From NCBI GenBank assembly GCA_002690445.1, contig NZER01000233.1, positions 1-22,178 of the forward strand: a stretch of 22,178 nt of DNA, given 5' to 3'. Positions 1 through 8,637 of this stretch are shown in pieces. The stretch comes from Candidatus Pacearchaeota archaeon. GTDB taxonomy: Archaea; Nanoarchaeota; Nanoarchaeia; Pacearchaeales; GW2011-AR1. Both the position numbers and the translations under genes were made by a program. Each line of letters opens with the position of its first letter. The stretch's first letter is position 1. A model generated the notes under the pieces. It was given only the letters and a program-made list of their open reading frames with translations, made no database searches and was not told where the DNA came from.

Positions 1-986
1 CCATGCGCCACATCGGAGGACTTCAGGGCGAGGATCTCGTCGTCGTTCGCTCCTTGGTTGATCGTCAGACCCTGCGTCATGTTGCCGTTGGCGGTGTCGT
101 TCATGAAATACGTACCAGCAGCATTAATCCGATGCGCGGCATCGTTGACATGGATATTGCCATTGGAATCGATCACCATTCGCTTCGTATACGCTTCATC
201 TGCTCTATTCGTCCAGAATTCAAGCGTCGAGTTTCGGTATTCGCTCTCCGTTACCGATCTGATTGCGGCGCGACTTGTAAGCGTTCCACCATCCGTCGCG
301 TAACCGAGAAAATCGATATTGCCGACTGTCTGCGAGGAACTGCCCGAGGCCTGTTGGCCAACTAATTCCAAACTGCCTGCATCACCCTGCGCCCCAAAAC
401 TTGCGACTCGTAGCGTTGTAACAGTTGAGCCATCAGACGGGCCAAAGTTAGTACTGCCAATACCGACACTGCCATTGCCTACTACGCCCGGCAAAAGAAT
501 GACATTAGTACCATCGTAGTAGAGGTCTGCATCGCCACCCGTGCCAAGGGTGACTTTTACATCATCTACAAACGTCATATCGCCGCTGATCGTGGATGTA
601 CTCGAAAGGGTCATCGAGCCTGTCACCGCAAGCGTCGAGCCGTCGAAGGTCAGGTTCGCCGACCCGCCAAATGCCCCGCTGTTGTTATACTGAACCTGCG
701 TATTGCTGCCGCCGGGAGAAGTTGACCCTGCGGTTACTGCCGCCGCTACGAAAGCGGTGGTGGCAAGTCGCGTAGTATCATTGCCGGGACTCTGCGTATT
801 GGTCACGGTGTCATTTTTCAGCGTAGAGGCTGCGCCACTCGTGATCGTCGCAGTATTGACCAGCGTATTTAACGCTTCATATAAATGATCCGAATTGACT
901 CGACTGACGTTGAGATAGTCAACCGCCGTTGGATCGCCCTCCGACCATCGTGTCGGGGGTCCGCTGTATGTATAAGTATTAGCCAT
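1..986 (-). CDS. Tail fibre / receptor-binding protein, 3' end missing
   Basis: The reading frame starts at an ATG two bases after the hub stop codon and stays open for 328 codons to the window edge, so the C-terminus is not seen. Residues about 72-85 carry the ATTAFV motif typical of phage tail fibres. Residues about 94-123 hold the low-complexity NTQVQYNNSGAFGG stretch followed by LTFDGSTLAVTG, a pattern frequent in phage fibres and environmental viral structural proteins. Residues about 225-280 (SRAAIRSV, LEFWTN, KRMVIDSNGNI) resemble the beta-structured segment that often precedes a C-terminal intramolecular chaperone domain; whether one follows cannot be seen here. Composition is rich in G, S, T and N with few charged residues, as expected for a trimeric beta-rich fibre. 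It lies downstream of the tail hub, the usual fibre position. The fibre role is well supported by motifs and context; the receptor is unknown. Confidence 0.85.
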   Translation of the reverse strand, partial: MANTYTYSGPPTRWSEGDPTAVDYLNVSRVNSDHLYEALNTLVNTATITSGAASTLKNDTVTNTQSPGNDTTRLATTAFVAAAVTAGSTSPGGSNTQVQYNNSGAFGGSANLTFDGSTLAVTGSMTLSSTSTISGDMTFVDDVKVTLGTGGDADLYYDGTNVILLPGVVGNGSVGIGSTNFGPSDGSTVTTLRVASFGAQGDAGSLELVGQQASGSSSQTVGNIDFLGYATDGGTLTSRAAIRSVTESEYRNSTLEFWTNRADEAYTKRMVIDSNGNIHVNDAAHRINAAGTYFMNDTANGNMTQGLTINQGANDDEILALKSSDVAH

Positions 987-988
987 TT

Positions 989-3730
989 TTAGTATACCCC
1001 TCGGTTCGGTCCCACGTTGCTGAAATTACTGAACTCATCGTCTTCAATCATCAACCCGTTGAACGGCGTGGCCCATCCCGCTTGTACTCGTTGCGTCTCC
1101 GTGGCCGTGGCGAACGTCACCCCGCTATAATCCGTAGAACTCACGGATCGTCCTTCGGGCGCATAGGCTGGCGGCGTCTCCTGCGCTTGTATGCGGATCT
1201 GAACATTGTCGGTGTCATATTGAGTCCCTACCACCTCCCAACGGACTCTATTCAGGTGGAATACGGGCGTGTCATCGTCATGCGCGGCGGCTTGCGTCCC
1301 GCACTGCGCTCTGGTGACGGTAATGGTGTTCGCTGATCCCGAGAGGACTATAGTCTCCACCCGCATCACTTCATAGTTGACACGGATAAAATCCTTTTCG
1401 CCCGAAGAAATCTGCCTAAACAGCGTGGCCTCGCGGTCTTGAACGGTGACGGAGGTGGCGCTGTCATTCAATGCCGCGCCAAGAGTCGCATATTGCACGG
1501 GTCGGCGGGTCACGGGCAACCACGGATGGTCGAACCAGATCGTATCGCCAAGCTCTACATCCACCGCATTGAGCCACGTGCCGAACTCTACCTGTAGCCG
1601 CCGCTGAGAGCGGAGCGTCACAAGGTGATCTACGAAGGCCGTGGCCGTGGCGTCATCGGCTATAAGATCGCTGGTATAGCCGCCAATATCGGTATAATCT
1701 TTAAGCTCCTGACCGAGGGGGTTGACTGTTTTATAGCGGAGTTGTGAACGGATCATCTCGCCCGTTAAATTCGGGCCGATATAGTAGGTGGTGGCAACAG
1801 CATGGACATTGATCCCTGTGGAGGAGGTGACGGTCAAGGTCGTGACACCGCTTGGTGCTATGGCACTGACGGTATATGCCTTGTCTCCTTCAATATATAA
1901 GGTATCATTTACCACCGCGCCGTTGGTTGAAAAATTGGCCGCAGTGTCCGTAAATAACCCCGCCGCCGTCAATGTTCCGGTGCCTGTGGTGCGGTAGCGC
2001 CCACTGGCTACCGCCAACTTGGTGTATTCGCCCGTGGCTCGGTCTAACTTATAGCGCAAGGCCACTTCATTAATCAAATCCCGAATAGGCGTCCGCGCAA
2101 AATCGACATCATATTCCCACTCTTCGGGGATGGCATCGGGGTTGCGTAGGGCAATATTGTGTTCGCTCCAGAACGATTGCGTGGGGGTGCGGTCCTTGTC
2201 TTGGCTCACGACCTTCCATGTACCCTGAAAGTCTTTGAATAAGTGCAACCCCGCCTGAAACGCAAACTCGTTGAGAAACTCAATATTAACGGGCTGACCC
2301 AACACGAAATCAAAATACCAATCCGCGACATTGCCCCCTGCGATGGTGCGGTTGGCCCGTGCGGTAGTGAAGGATGAGACATTGATGTCGGCAATCGGCA
2401 AATTGAGCAAGTTCTTGGCTCTGAACACCGCTTGCAGGATGTCAACGGGATTGCGAAGCGCCGTGCCGCTACTGGAGATCACGGCACTGTCTCCGTTGTA
2501 GTTGGTGGTCAAATCCTCAAACCCCACCGTCGCTTGGAAGAGGGGCAACGACTGCGCTTCGGCGGTCTGCTGGTCGTCATAGCTGACTTCAAGGTATATT
2601 TCGGTGATGGTAGCCGCGCCCGTCCCGTCTATTTCTACCGAAACCCGCTCAAAATCCCAATCGGTGTCCCAATTGCTGGCCGCGAGGGTCACCGTCTGAT
2701 CGCCTGAGACGCCCGTAGCCGAGGCCAAGGATACCGCCCCCAGCAATACATCATAATTAAAGGAACCACTGCCAGACAGGATCTTAGCCACCACAGCGGT
2801 GACGGTGCCTACCTTGGGACACCCCCCGATATAAACATCAAGGTCAGAGTTGAGGGCTATCGTCGCAGAGGTTGCATCGCCGCCGCTGTATTTTCCATCC
2901 GCTGTCAGGTACCAATCGCTCACGTCATTCGTCGTTTTGGGCATGACAGGCGAAAGCACCATCTTGCGCGTGGCGTCATTGACCGTGAAATACGTTCCGG
3001 TCTGCGTAGTGTCAAGGAGCGTGGCGAACCGCCGCGCATTGGAATAATACTGATAAGCGGTTGAGTAGCTATCGTTGATGGTGCCGCTGGTGTACTTGCG
3101 GAGGAAGATGTCGATGTTTTGGGTAGGCGCAAGAAAGGGTGGAAGCCCCGCCCCCGCGAATGGGGCGGTGTTCAGGTTGCCAAAGGCCACCGGGAGGATC
3201 TTGCCCAGCGAGTCGATGGGCGCATACGGATATTCAATCAGATTGACATCGCGAGTAGGAAACTCCTTGAAATCTTTATCACTGCCGTCAATGACATCGA
3301 AGGTGAAGTCCCGCATCGAAAAGGGGTAGTTCTCTATGACACCCCGCGCAATTTCGATCTTGTCAGCCGCCGCCTCCGAACCGCTTATGAAAATCAGATA
3401 CACCCGAACCGCGTCATTCTCCAAAAAATACGTATCAGAAAGCGTGACGGACTCCTGCGCTTCATTGGCGAGGACATAGCTGAAGCCCGACACCTCGGCC
3501 AAGCCCCCGCCGATACGGGCTTGATGCCATCCGAGACTAAGACCGCCGTCCCGCAATTTATCATCGTAGGTCGTGGAGGTAGACGGGATGGTATATTCCC
3601 GCGTCCCGTAGCGGAGCGTGGTCGTGGCCGCGCCGGGAACATCCGCGTCTACTTCTATCAAGTAAAGTAGCTGATAGGATGAAGCGTCTTTATACGTGGC
3701 CGCATTGGTGGCGCTGAGATCCTTGGGCAT
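989..3730 (-). CDS. Tail tip hub / baseplate-type tail protein
   Basis: This 913-aa protein is the largest tail gene after the tape measure and lies between a small minor tail gene and the fibre, the position of the tail hub (Tal or gp27-like protein) in siphoviruses. The N-terminal 150 residues (YLIEVDA, RYGTREYTIPS, GGLSLGWHQARIGGGLAEVSGFSYVL) look like the first beta domain of such hubs. Residues about 425-560 (PVDILQAVFRAKNLLNLP, FLNEFAFQAGLHLFKDFQGTWKVV) resemble the hub core region. Two beta modules follow: one near residues 583-652 (VVNDTLYIEGDKAYTVSAI), and one near 760-830 ending in TVTRAQCGTQAAAHDDDTPVF, a motif recurrent in phage tail-tip proteins. The ATG overlaps the stop of the preceding gene (TAATG), implying translational coupling. 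No lysozyme or peptidase motif was recognised. The hub assignment rests on position, size and domain style and not on a catalytic signature. Confidence 0.75.
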   Translation of the reverse strand: MPKDLSATNAATYKDASSYQLLYLIEVDADVPGAATTTLRYGTREYTIPSTSTTYDDKLRDGGLSLGWHQARIGGGLAEVSGFSYVLANEAQESVTLSDTYFLENDAVRVYLIFISGSEAAADKIEIARGVIENYPFSMRDFTFDVIDGSDKDFKEFPTRDVNLIEYPYAPIDSLGKILPVAFGNLNTAPFAGAGLPPFLAPTQNIDIFLRKYTSGTINDSYSTAYQYYSNARRFATLLDTTQTGTYFTVNDATRKMVLSPVMPKTTNDVSDWYLTADGKYSGGDATSATIALNSDLDVYIGGCPKVGTVTAVVAKILSGSGSFNYDVLLGAVSLASATGVSGDQTVTLAASNWDTDWDFERVSVEIDGTGAATITEIYLEVSYDDQQTAEAQSLPLFQATVGFEDLTTNYNGDSAVISSSGTALRNPVDILQAVFRAKNLLNLPIADINVSSFTTARANRTIAGGNVADWYFDFVLGQPVNIEFLNEFAFQAGLHLFKDFQGTWKVVSQDKDRTPTQSFWSEHNIALRNPDAIPEEWEYDVDFARTPIRDLINEVALRYKLDRATGEYTKLAVASGRYRTTGTGTLTAAGLFTDTAANFSTNGAVVNDTLYIEGDKAYTVSAIAPSGVTTLTVTSSTGINVHAVATTYYIGPNLTGEMIRSQLRYKTVNPLGQELKDYTDIGGYTSDLIADDATATAFVDHLVTLRSQRRLQVEFGTWLNAVDVELGDTIWFDHPWLPVTRRPVQYATLGAALNDSATSVTVQDREATLFRQISSGEKDFIRVNYEVMRVETIVLSGSANTITVTRAQCGTQAAAHDDDTPVFHLNRVRWEVVGTQYDTDNVQIRIQAQETPPAYAPEGRSVSSTDYSGVTFATATETQRVQAGWATPFNGLMIEDDEFSNFSNVGPNRGVY

Positions 3731-4128
3731 TACGCGCTCATGTCTTTGGCGAGAGCTATAGTCCCCGACCAGTTATTGCCCACTGAAGACCGGAAAGCCT
3801 CAAGGCCCCCCGTATAGTGCATATTGGTGTGGTTGGTGCCGAAGGGATCGGTGTATCGGAAACTATTTTTACTGTATTCGGCGTTGGTTTTAATGAAGTC
3901 CCGCAGTAACACATAGTCCGCATTAGACAGGCGATCAAAGGTCAGGGTTGGGTTCTGGAACACGGTGGCCGTACCGGGGCCAAGGTCGGCTATCTTAATG
4001 CCGCCGCCCATTGTGCGGCCATAAACCATCGGGTAGCTCTCGCCGCGCATCTCAGGGTATTGAGGGCCGTTGATGGTGATATTGGTGGCAAGGTGTGAAG
4101 TCAGTGCAAGCGTTATCTCTTTAGCCAT
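3730..4128 (-). CDS. Minor tail protein (distal-tail-like position)
   Basis: This 132-aa protein lies directly between the tape measure and hub genes, where siphoviruses encode distal tail (Dit) or other small tail-tip proteins that join the tube to the hub. The sequence is beta-rich, without a signal peptide, membrane segment or enzyme motif. Recognisable stretches are YPEMRGESYPMVYGRTMGGG, LTFDRLSNADYVLLRDFI and FRYTDPFGTNHTNMHYTGGLEAF, with a final strand GTIALAKDM. It is shorter than typical Dit proteins, so it may be a minimal N-terminal ring domain or a different minor tail family. A 40-bp gap separates it from the tape measure stop, and its own stop overlaps the hub start. Tail-tip structural role is likely; exact family uncertain. 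Confidence 0.6.
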   Translation of the reverse strand: MAKEITLALTSHLATNITINGPQYPEMRGESYPMVYGRTMGGGIKIADLGPGTATVFQNPTLTFDRLSNADYVLLRDFIKTNAEYSKNSFRYTDPFGTNHTNMHYTGGLEAFRSSVGNNWSGTIALAKDMSA

Positions 4129-4168
4129 TTTTTAATGTCCCGCCTCAATGCCGTGAGGTTCCCATTGG

Positions 4169-7100
4169 TTAGCCTTGCCCCTGCCACGACATCCTTGACT
4201 TCTGAGTATTAGTCCCCGATGAAGTGTTGGCTCCATTATTCCGCGAGAAGTTAGTGGCGCGGTCAGTGAAGGCCCGATTGACGGTTGAGACTACGTATGA
4301 TTCCAAGCCGCTCATATCGACGATGTCCGCAATATTCAACTGGATGCGATTGCCAATTCTGAATATTTGCGACATATCCAGATCAATTTTTTCAAAGGCA
4401 TACGTCTGCATCGGGTCAAAATTCAGGATGGATGACCATGAGGTCACGCCAAGATCGGCGGCAGTGGCGGGACGAAAACTAATCACATCAGACCAAGACC
4501 GCCCATGCTTGCCCAGCCCATCGGGCAATTGGACAATGCTCGACCACCCCGCTGGATCACCACCATTCAGTTTATCCATGTTTAAGTACTGCTGAAACTG
4601 GACACGGCTCGTCCCTTCTGGATAAAAATGAACGGCATCGGACCAAGGCCGAGAGTGTTTCCCAAGCCCCATCGTAACCGAACCCGCCGAGGCTCCCTGC
4701 ACTACCCGCTCCAAGCGCACAATCTGTGACCAGCGGCTGATGCCGTAGTCGCTGACAGGCGAGGCTTCAAACTCCACCGCCTCTGACCAATCGCGCTTGT
4801 GCTTACCAAGGCCCATCGTGACTTTCCCCGCCGAGGCTCCCTGCACTACCCGCTCCAAGCGCACAATCTGTGACCACCGCGAAACAGCCTCACCGCCCAC
4901 CGTGAAGTCACTGACCGGAGAAGGAGATAGCTCAAGAATCTGCGACCAGTGACGCTGTATTTTGGCCCCGTCCGAACTCAAACCACCCCGAAGATTGATG
5001 ACATTTGCCCAACGCTCAGGATCGATCCGCTTATGAGCCTTGCCGAGCAGAGGGATGACATCATCCCAATTTCTATTTATTGTCTCATCATTAAAGGCCG
5101 GTAGATTGATAACATTTGCCCAACGCTCAGGATTGATGCGCTTGTGAGCCATACCGAGCAGAGGGATGACATCATCCCAATTTCTATTTATTGTCTCATC
5201 ATTAAAGGCCGGGAGGTTTATTACCTTTGCCCAACGCTCAGGATTGATCCGCTTGTGGGCCTTGTTCAGGAGGGGGATGACATCATCCCAGTTGCGATTG
5301 ATCTTGTTATTATCAAAAGCCGGGAGGTTGATTACCTTTGCCCAACGCTCGGGGTTGATGCGCTTGTGGGCCTTGTTCAGCAAGGGGACGATGTCGTTCC
5401 AGTTGCGTTCAATAGGCACCGCCTTGGACACATCCACCGCATCGGCCCATTTATCAAGGTGGATCTCCTGAATACGAATTTCAGGCACCAACGCCCCGGC
5501 AGCGGCGGCGGGGGTTGTCGTAGTTGCGCCACTCCCGCCACTCCCGCCACTCCCGCCACTTGCCCCAACGGTCACCGTAGCCCCCCCTCCGCTCGTTCTA
5601 AGGGCGCGAACCTCTGCTGACTCCCTTGACCGCAAGCTGTCAATGGAAGCACTTAGAGCGCGGAACACGCGACTCTGCTCATAGGGGTCGGCTCCCGCCA
5701 GAGCCATCCCTTCCTGTGCCGTTTTGCGAAGGGCCATCTCTTCCACATCAAAGCTCATGCGGATACCGCGCTCCCGCGCCATTTCATTTGCGGCCTTCGC
5801 CGCCGCCTCACCCGTCTTATCAATAGACTCTTGGAAACGAAACATCTCCGAAGCCGCATCAACCAAGGTGGCATCATCGCCAAAGAAATCACGCAATAGT
5901 AAGGTATACTCGGCTACACTCATCTTGCCGCTTGCGGCGGTTGGACTCTCCATTTCTTTGATAAATGTTGTAATATCGCCCATGATGCCCTGCCCCCCGC
6001 CCAAAGATCCCGTGGATAGTGCCATAAAGAAATTTTGGAGACTACCCACACCACCCAAACCCCTCCCTTCTTCGACTTCTATGTAGGCGTCCAGAGCCTG
6101 TCGTATCGGTGACAAAATCCGTTCTATCTGCTTACCGTATTCTTCCTTGCCGAGAAATTGCTCTGCAAACGTCCTTGAGGCTTGATTGGCTTCATCCATT
6201 TGCCTACTTAAACGGTCCACGGTTGCGCGAAACTCATTTAGTGACTCATTGCCATCATCCAGCGCGTTAGTTACCAAGCTAAAGGTGCTGGTGAATACAC
6301 CTATAGGGTCATTTGTCGCGATAGCTTGCCCTAACGAGATGGCATTTTGTGCCATCTTCGTGCCTTTACCCCCTCCAAAAACCTGACCGAGTGCCTGTGA
6401 AATCTGACCAGCTATTGCAAGAGCCTCCGCTAACTCCTCTGCGGACCGTGTCAACTCCTTTGTAGCGTCATCGGCGTCACTTGTAGCATCCTTCAACTTT
6501 TCAGCGTCATCTATCTTGGTTTGAAGCATTTGCCGTTCTATTGCGTGTAACTCCTCCAACTTAGCCAACTTGGCCGCATCCGTTGTCACCGACTCCAACT
6601 TCACCCGCTCCAGACGTTGGGCATTTTCCAACTGCTGCATCTCGGTGATCGCCAGTAACGCCCACTCTCTATTGAGAAGATCCGCGCCAAGAGCTACCTC
6701 GTTGAGTGCCGCCGCTTCCTGTTCTGCTTGTTCCATACGCGCCTGACTCCCCTCATCCTTGATCCGCGCCAGACGTTTCTCTTCCTCCAATTCAGTGGTG
6801 AGTTGATCCCGCTTGATTTTTTGGAGTTGCTTCATGCCCTCAATCTCATGCGCTGGCTTATCGCGAGCTTTATGAAGCGCCAACTCCTGTTGAGCCGCCA
6901 GAATCGCTTGCTTTCCGGTGGCGTTCAGCACCGCTTTCTGGAGTCTCAACGACTCATTGTACGCGAGAACCTGCTTGGTTGGCCCTTTAGGTTCCTCCGC
7001 AACGGGTGGCTCCGGTATAGGCCCCGTGGGAGCCTCTGCCCCCATCCGCATGAAGTCACTCGGGCCACCACTATATCGACCAATGCCGATAGTCTCCACC

Positions 7101-8344
7101 CCCCTCCGCTTACCGCCCTCTGAGGTGAACGGGGCATATTGCATCATATATGAAGCACCACGCCCAGACTGCATTTCATCGGCCTGTCGGAACCCCGCAA
7201 TGGCGGTTTCTCTGCCTATCAATCCTGATCGTTCTGCGCCATGAACACCAAGGCGATAGGTTGAAGCAGTAATGTCTGACCCTGCATACAAAGTTTGTTG
7301 CGCTATCGTTCCAACCGATTGAATGAGGCCCTTTACGCCAAACCAGTTATCAACTTCCTCGGCCATAAAATCCTTACCCGCTTCGACGACGAAAGTAGAG
7401 AACTCCTCCATCATCTTCCCTTCGCCCATTGCCGTAGCCAAGGCACCAATCTTGTCAGCTATTTTTGCAAATATCCCATACTGCTGTTCCAACTGGTCAA
7501 TGAAATGACCGAAGGAGTTGCTCAGGGTGGTGAGTGATTGGTCTATCGTGGGCATGGTCTGTTCAAATTCTTGCTGGATCTTTGCCCGTTCCTTGTTCAA
7601 GGAACTTATTACCGCTTGCGCGGTGATCGCCCCCGCCTCACCCAACTTTTTCAATTCGCCCGTAGTTTTCCCCATGCCTTCAGCGATAGCCATCGCCAAG
7701 CGGGGTGTCTGCTCTATAACGCTGTTCAGTTCCTCGCCACGCAATACCCCCGCCGCCATACCCTGACCCAACTGCACAAGGGCCGCACTTGCCGCCTGAG
7801 AGCTTACGCCTGACAGAGCCACAGTCTGGTTGATCGTCAGGAGGACATCTTGAAGCTCTTGTTGCGACAACTTTAATTCCTTATTCGCCATAGCGAAGCG
7901 TTGGTACACTTCAGCCGTAGTCCCTACCTCCTGTCGTGTTTTTTGTGAAATAGTGAAAAGAGCTTCGACTACTTCATTGGTTTCTTTTTGATCCGCAGTG
8001 AAAAGTTTGACGCGGTTGCGAAGGTTTGTCCACGCATCACCATATTCCTTCAATGCCCCCACCGACATATAAGCGGCCAGCCCTATCAAGGCCGTCTTTA
8101 CGCCTCCCGCCATCTTCCCCATGCCCCCCATCGCCGCGCCCGTGGTCTTAGCGGCCACGGCAGTCTGCTTCAACTCCCGCTGCACACGGTCCAACTCACG
8201 GCGAAGCTGCTTGTTCTCCTTCTCCGCTTTCTCCACCGAGTTCTCGAACCGCTTCATGTCCCGCGTAGCTTGGGTGGCCCCTTGGCGTAGATTATCCCCC
8301 TCAAAACGCGCTTCAATAGTCACTTTGTCCGTAATGGCTACCAT
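4169..8344 (-). CDS. Tape measure protein with C-terminal W-motif repeat array
   Basis: At 1391 residues this is the longest gene in the window and follows the chaperone pair immediately: the ATG abuts the preceding TAG. The tape measure protein fixes tail length and is normally ejected ahead of DNA. The N-terminus has a coiled-coil stretch (residues about 28-65, KAEKENKQLRRELDRVQREL), then Gly/Ala-rich hydrophobic sequence (about 72-97) and the conserved tape measure core (about 100-290: WTNLRNRVKLFT, GQGMAAGVLRGEELNSVIEQ, LAMAIAEGMG). Helical, Glu/Lys/Gln-rich sequence runs from about 450 to 640, and a second hydrophobic stretch from about 645 to 690. A GGSGGSGGSG linker near residue 930 precedes residues 966-1345, where at least 17 copies of a W-x-x-[IVA]-[IVL]-x-[LFV] motif occur. 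Such an array is not usual for tape measures and may be a beta-structured tail-tip or ejection module. If all residues spanned the tail at about 0.15 nm each, the tail would be near 200 nm; the repeat region may not contribute. Confidence 0.93.
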   Translation of the reverse strand: MVAITDKVTIEARFEGDNLRQGATQATRDMKRFENSVEKAEKENKQLRRELDRVQRELKQTAVAAKTTGAAMGGMGKMAGGVKTALIGLAAYMSVGALKEYGDAWTNLRNRVKLFTADQKETNEVVEALFTISQKTRQEVGTTAEVYQRFAMANKELKLSQQELQDVLLTINQTVALSGVSSQAASAALVQLGQGMAAGVLRGEELNSVIEQTPRLAMAIAEGMGKTTGELKKLGEAGAITAQAVISSLNKERAKIQQEFEQTMPTIDQSLTTLSNSFGHFIDQLEQQYGIFAKIADKIGALATAMGEGKMMEEFSTFVVEAGKDFMAEEVDNWFGVKGLIQSVGTIAQQTLYAGSDITASTYRLGVHGAERSGLIGRETAIAGFRQADEMQSGRGASYMMQYAPFTSEGGKRRGVETIGIGRYSGGPSDFMRMGAEAPTGPIPEPPVAEEPKGPTKQVLAYNESLRLQKAVLNATGKQAILAAQQELALHKARDKPAHEIEGMKQLQKIKRDQLTTELEEEKRLARIKDEGSQARMEQAEQEAAALNEVALGADLLNREWALLAITEMQQLENAQRLERVKLESVTTDAAKLAKLEELHAIERQMLQTKIDDAEKLKDATSDADDATKELTRSAEELAEALAIAGQISQALGQVFGGGKGTKMAQNAISLGQAIATNDPIGVFTSTFSLVTNALDDGNESLNEFRATVDRLSRQMDEANQASRTFAEQFLGKEEYGKQIERILSPIRQALDAYIEVEEGRGLGGVGSLQNFFMALSTGSLGGGQGIMGDITTFIKEMESPTAASGKMSVAEYTLLLRDFFGDDATLVDAASEMFRFQESIDKTGEAAAKAANEMARERGIRMSFDVEEMALRKTAQEGMALAGADPYEQSRVFRALSASIDSLRSRESAEVRALRTSGGGATVTVGASGGSGGSGGSGATTTTPAAAAGALVPEIRIQEIHLDKWADAVDVSKAVPIERNWNDIVPLLNKAHKRINPERWAKVINLPAFDNNKINRNWDDVIPLLNKAHKRINPERWAKVINLPAFNDETINRNWDDVIPLLGMAHKRINPERWANVINLPAFNDETINRNWDDVIPLLGKAHKRIDPERWANVINLRGGLSSDGAKIQRHWSQILELSPSPVSDFTVGGEAVSRWSQIVRLERVVQGASAGKVTMGLGKHKRDWSEAVEFEASPVSDYGISRWSQIVRLERVVQGASAGSVTMGLGKHSRPWSDAVHFYPEGTSRVQFQQYLNMDKLNGGDPAGWSSIVQLPDGLGKHGRSWSDVISFRPATAADLGVTSWSSILNFDPMQTYAFEKIDLDMSQIFRIGNRIQLNIADIVDMSGLESYVVSTVNRAFTDRATNFSRNNGANTSSGTNTQKSRMSWQGQG
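4683..4876 (-). repeat. 144-bp period repeat inside tape measure gene
   Basis: A 50-bp segment at 4683-4732 recurs identically at 4827-4876, a period of 144 bp (48 codons). It encodes the end of RWSQIVRLERVVQGASAG in two successive W-motif units, each followed by MGLGKH and then a DWSEAVEF or PWSDAVHF motif. Identity at DNA level, including wobble positions, indicates a recent duplication or gene conversion within the array. Confidence 0.9.
4952..5404 (-). repeat. 111-bp tandem repeats inside tape measure gene
   Basis: Four tandem units with a 111-bp period (37 codons; the last is 40 codons) encode NWDDVIPLL followed by AHKRINPERWAKVINLPAF or close variants. The same codon landmark recurs at 5052, 5163, 5274 and 5385, exactly 111 bp apart. 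Each unit carries two W motifs of alternating type: N-W-D-D-V-I-P-L and R-W-A-K-V-I-N-L. Wobble differences show the units are older than a single amplification event, yet protein identity is high. Confidence 0.95.
5529..5560 (-). repeat. 9-bp repeats encoding a GGS linker
   Basis: Three to four copies of the 9-bp plus-strand unit ACTCCCGCC encode the GGSGGSGGSG linker near residue 930 of the tape measure protein. The linker divides the helical part of the protein from the C-terminal W-motif array, which fits a flexible hinge between two separately folding parts. Confidence 0.85.
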
Positions 8345-8611
8345 CTATAGCTGTCCTTGTGCGATACGGGTGAGGTCCGCATCTGAGTAGGATTTTTCCG
8401 TTTCATAATCGCCGTCACCGTCTTTATCGTCGCGCCTTTCCTTGTACTGGCGATGCACCTCTGAGTTGACAAAAGCGATGGCTTCTACCTGTAACGGAGT
8501 CAACTCACTTTTGTCAGGCGCAAGACCGATCTCATATTTTGACAAATAATCCCGCGCAAGTAAATAGAGCGGATCGAGATCATACAATTCCTCAATCCGC
8601 TCATCATCCAA
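8345..8611 (-). CDS. Tail assembly chaperone, T part (made mainly as G-T frameshift fusion)
   Basis: This frame lies between the G-like chaperone and the tape measure gene, as the T part of lambda gpG-gpT does. Its own first possible start is a TTG with an AGGAG only 3 nt away, too close for efficient initiation. The frame is open upstream without stops through 8665, where the G gene carries a correctly phased GGGAAAC heptamer. A -1 slip there would give a 229-aa fusion: 123 residues of G followed by 106 residues starting LRESVRRGIILADADEETLD. In the -1 frame a TGA lies just upstream of the heptamer, so the open frame begins almost at the slip site. The T part is acidic and ends QGQL; it probably recruits tape measure protein and tube subunits during tail assembly and is absent from the virion, by analogy with lambda. 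Confidence 0.85.
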   Translation of the reverse strand: MDDERIEELYDLDPLYLLARDYLSKYEIGLAPDKSELTPLQVEAIAFVNSEVHRQYKERRDDKDGDGDYETEKSYSDADLTRIAQGQL

Positions 8612-8637
8612 TGTCTCCTCGTCCGCATCGGCAAGGA

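Noticed and set aside
3119..3670. A 183-codon open frame on the plus strand inside the hub gene
   Set aside because: It is antisense to a gene with clear tail-protein features, has no domain resemblance, and all neighbouring genes are on the minus strand. Long antisense frames are expected opposite genes with this codon use.
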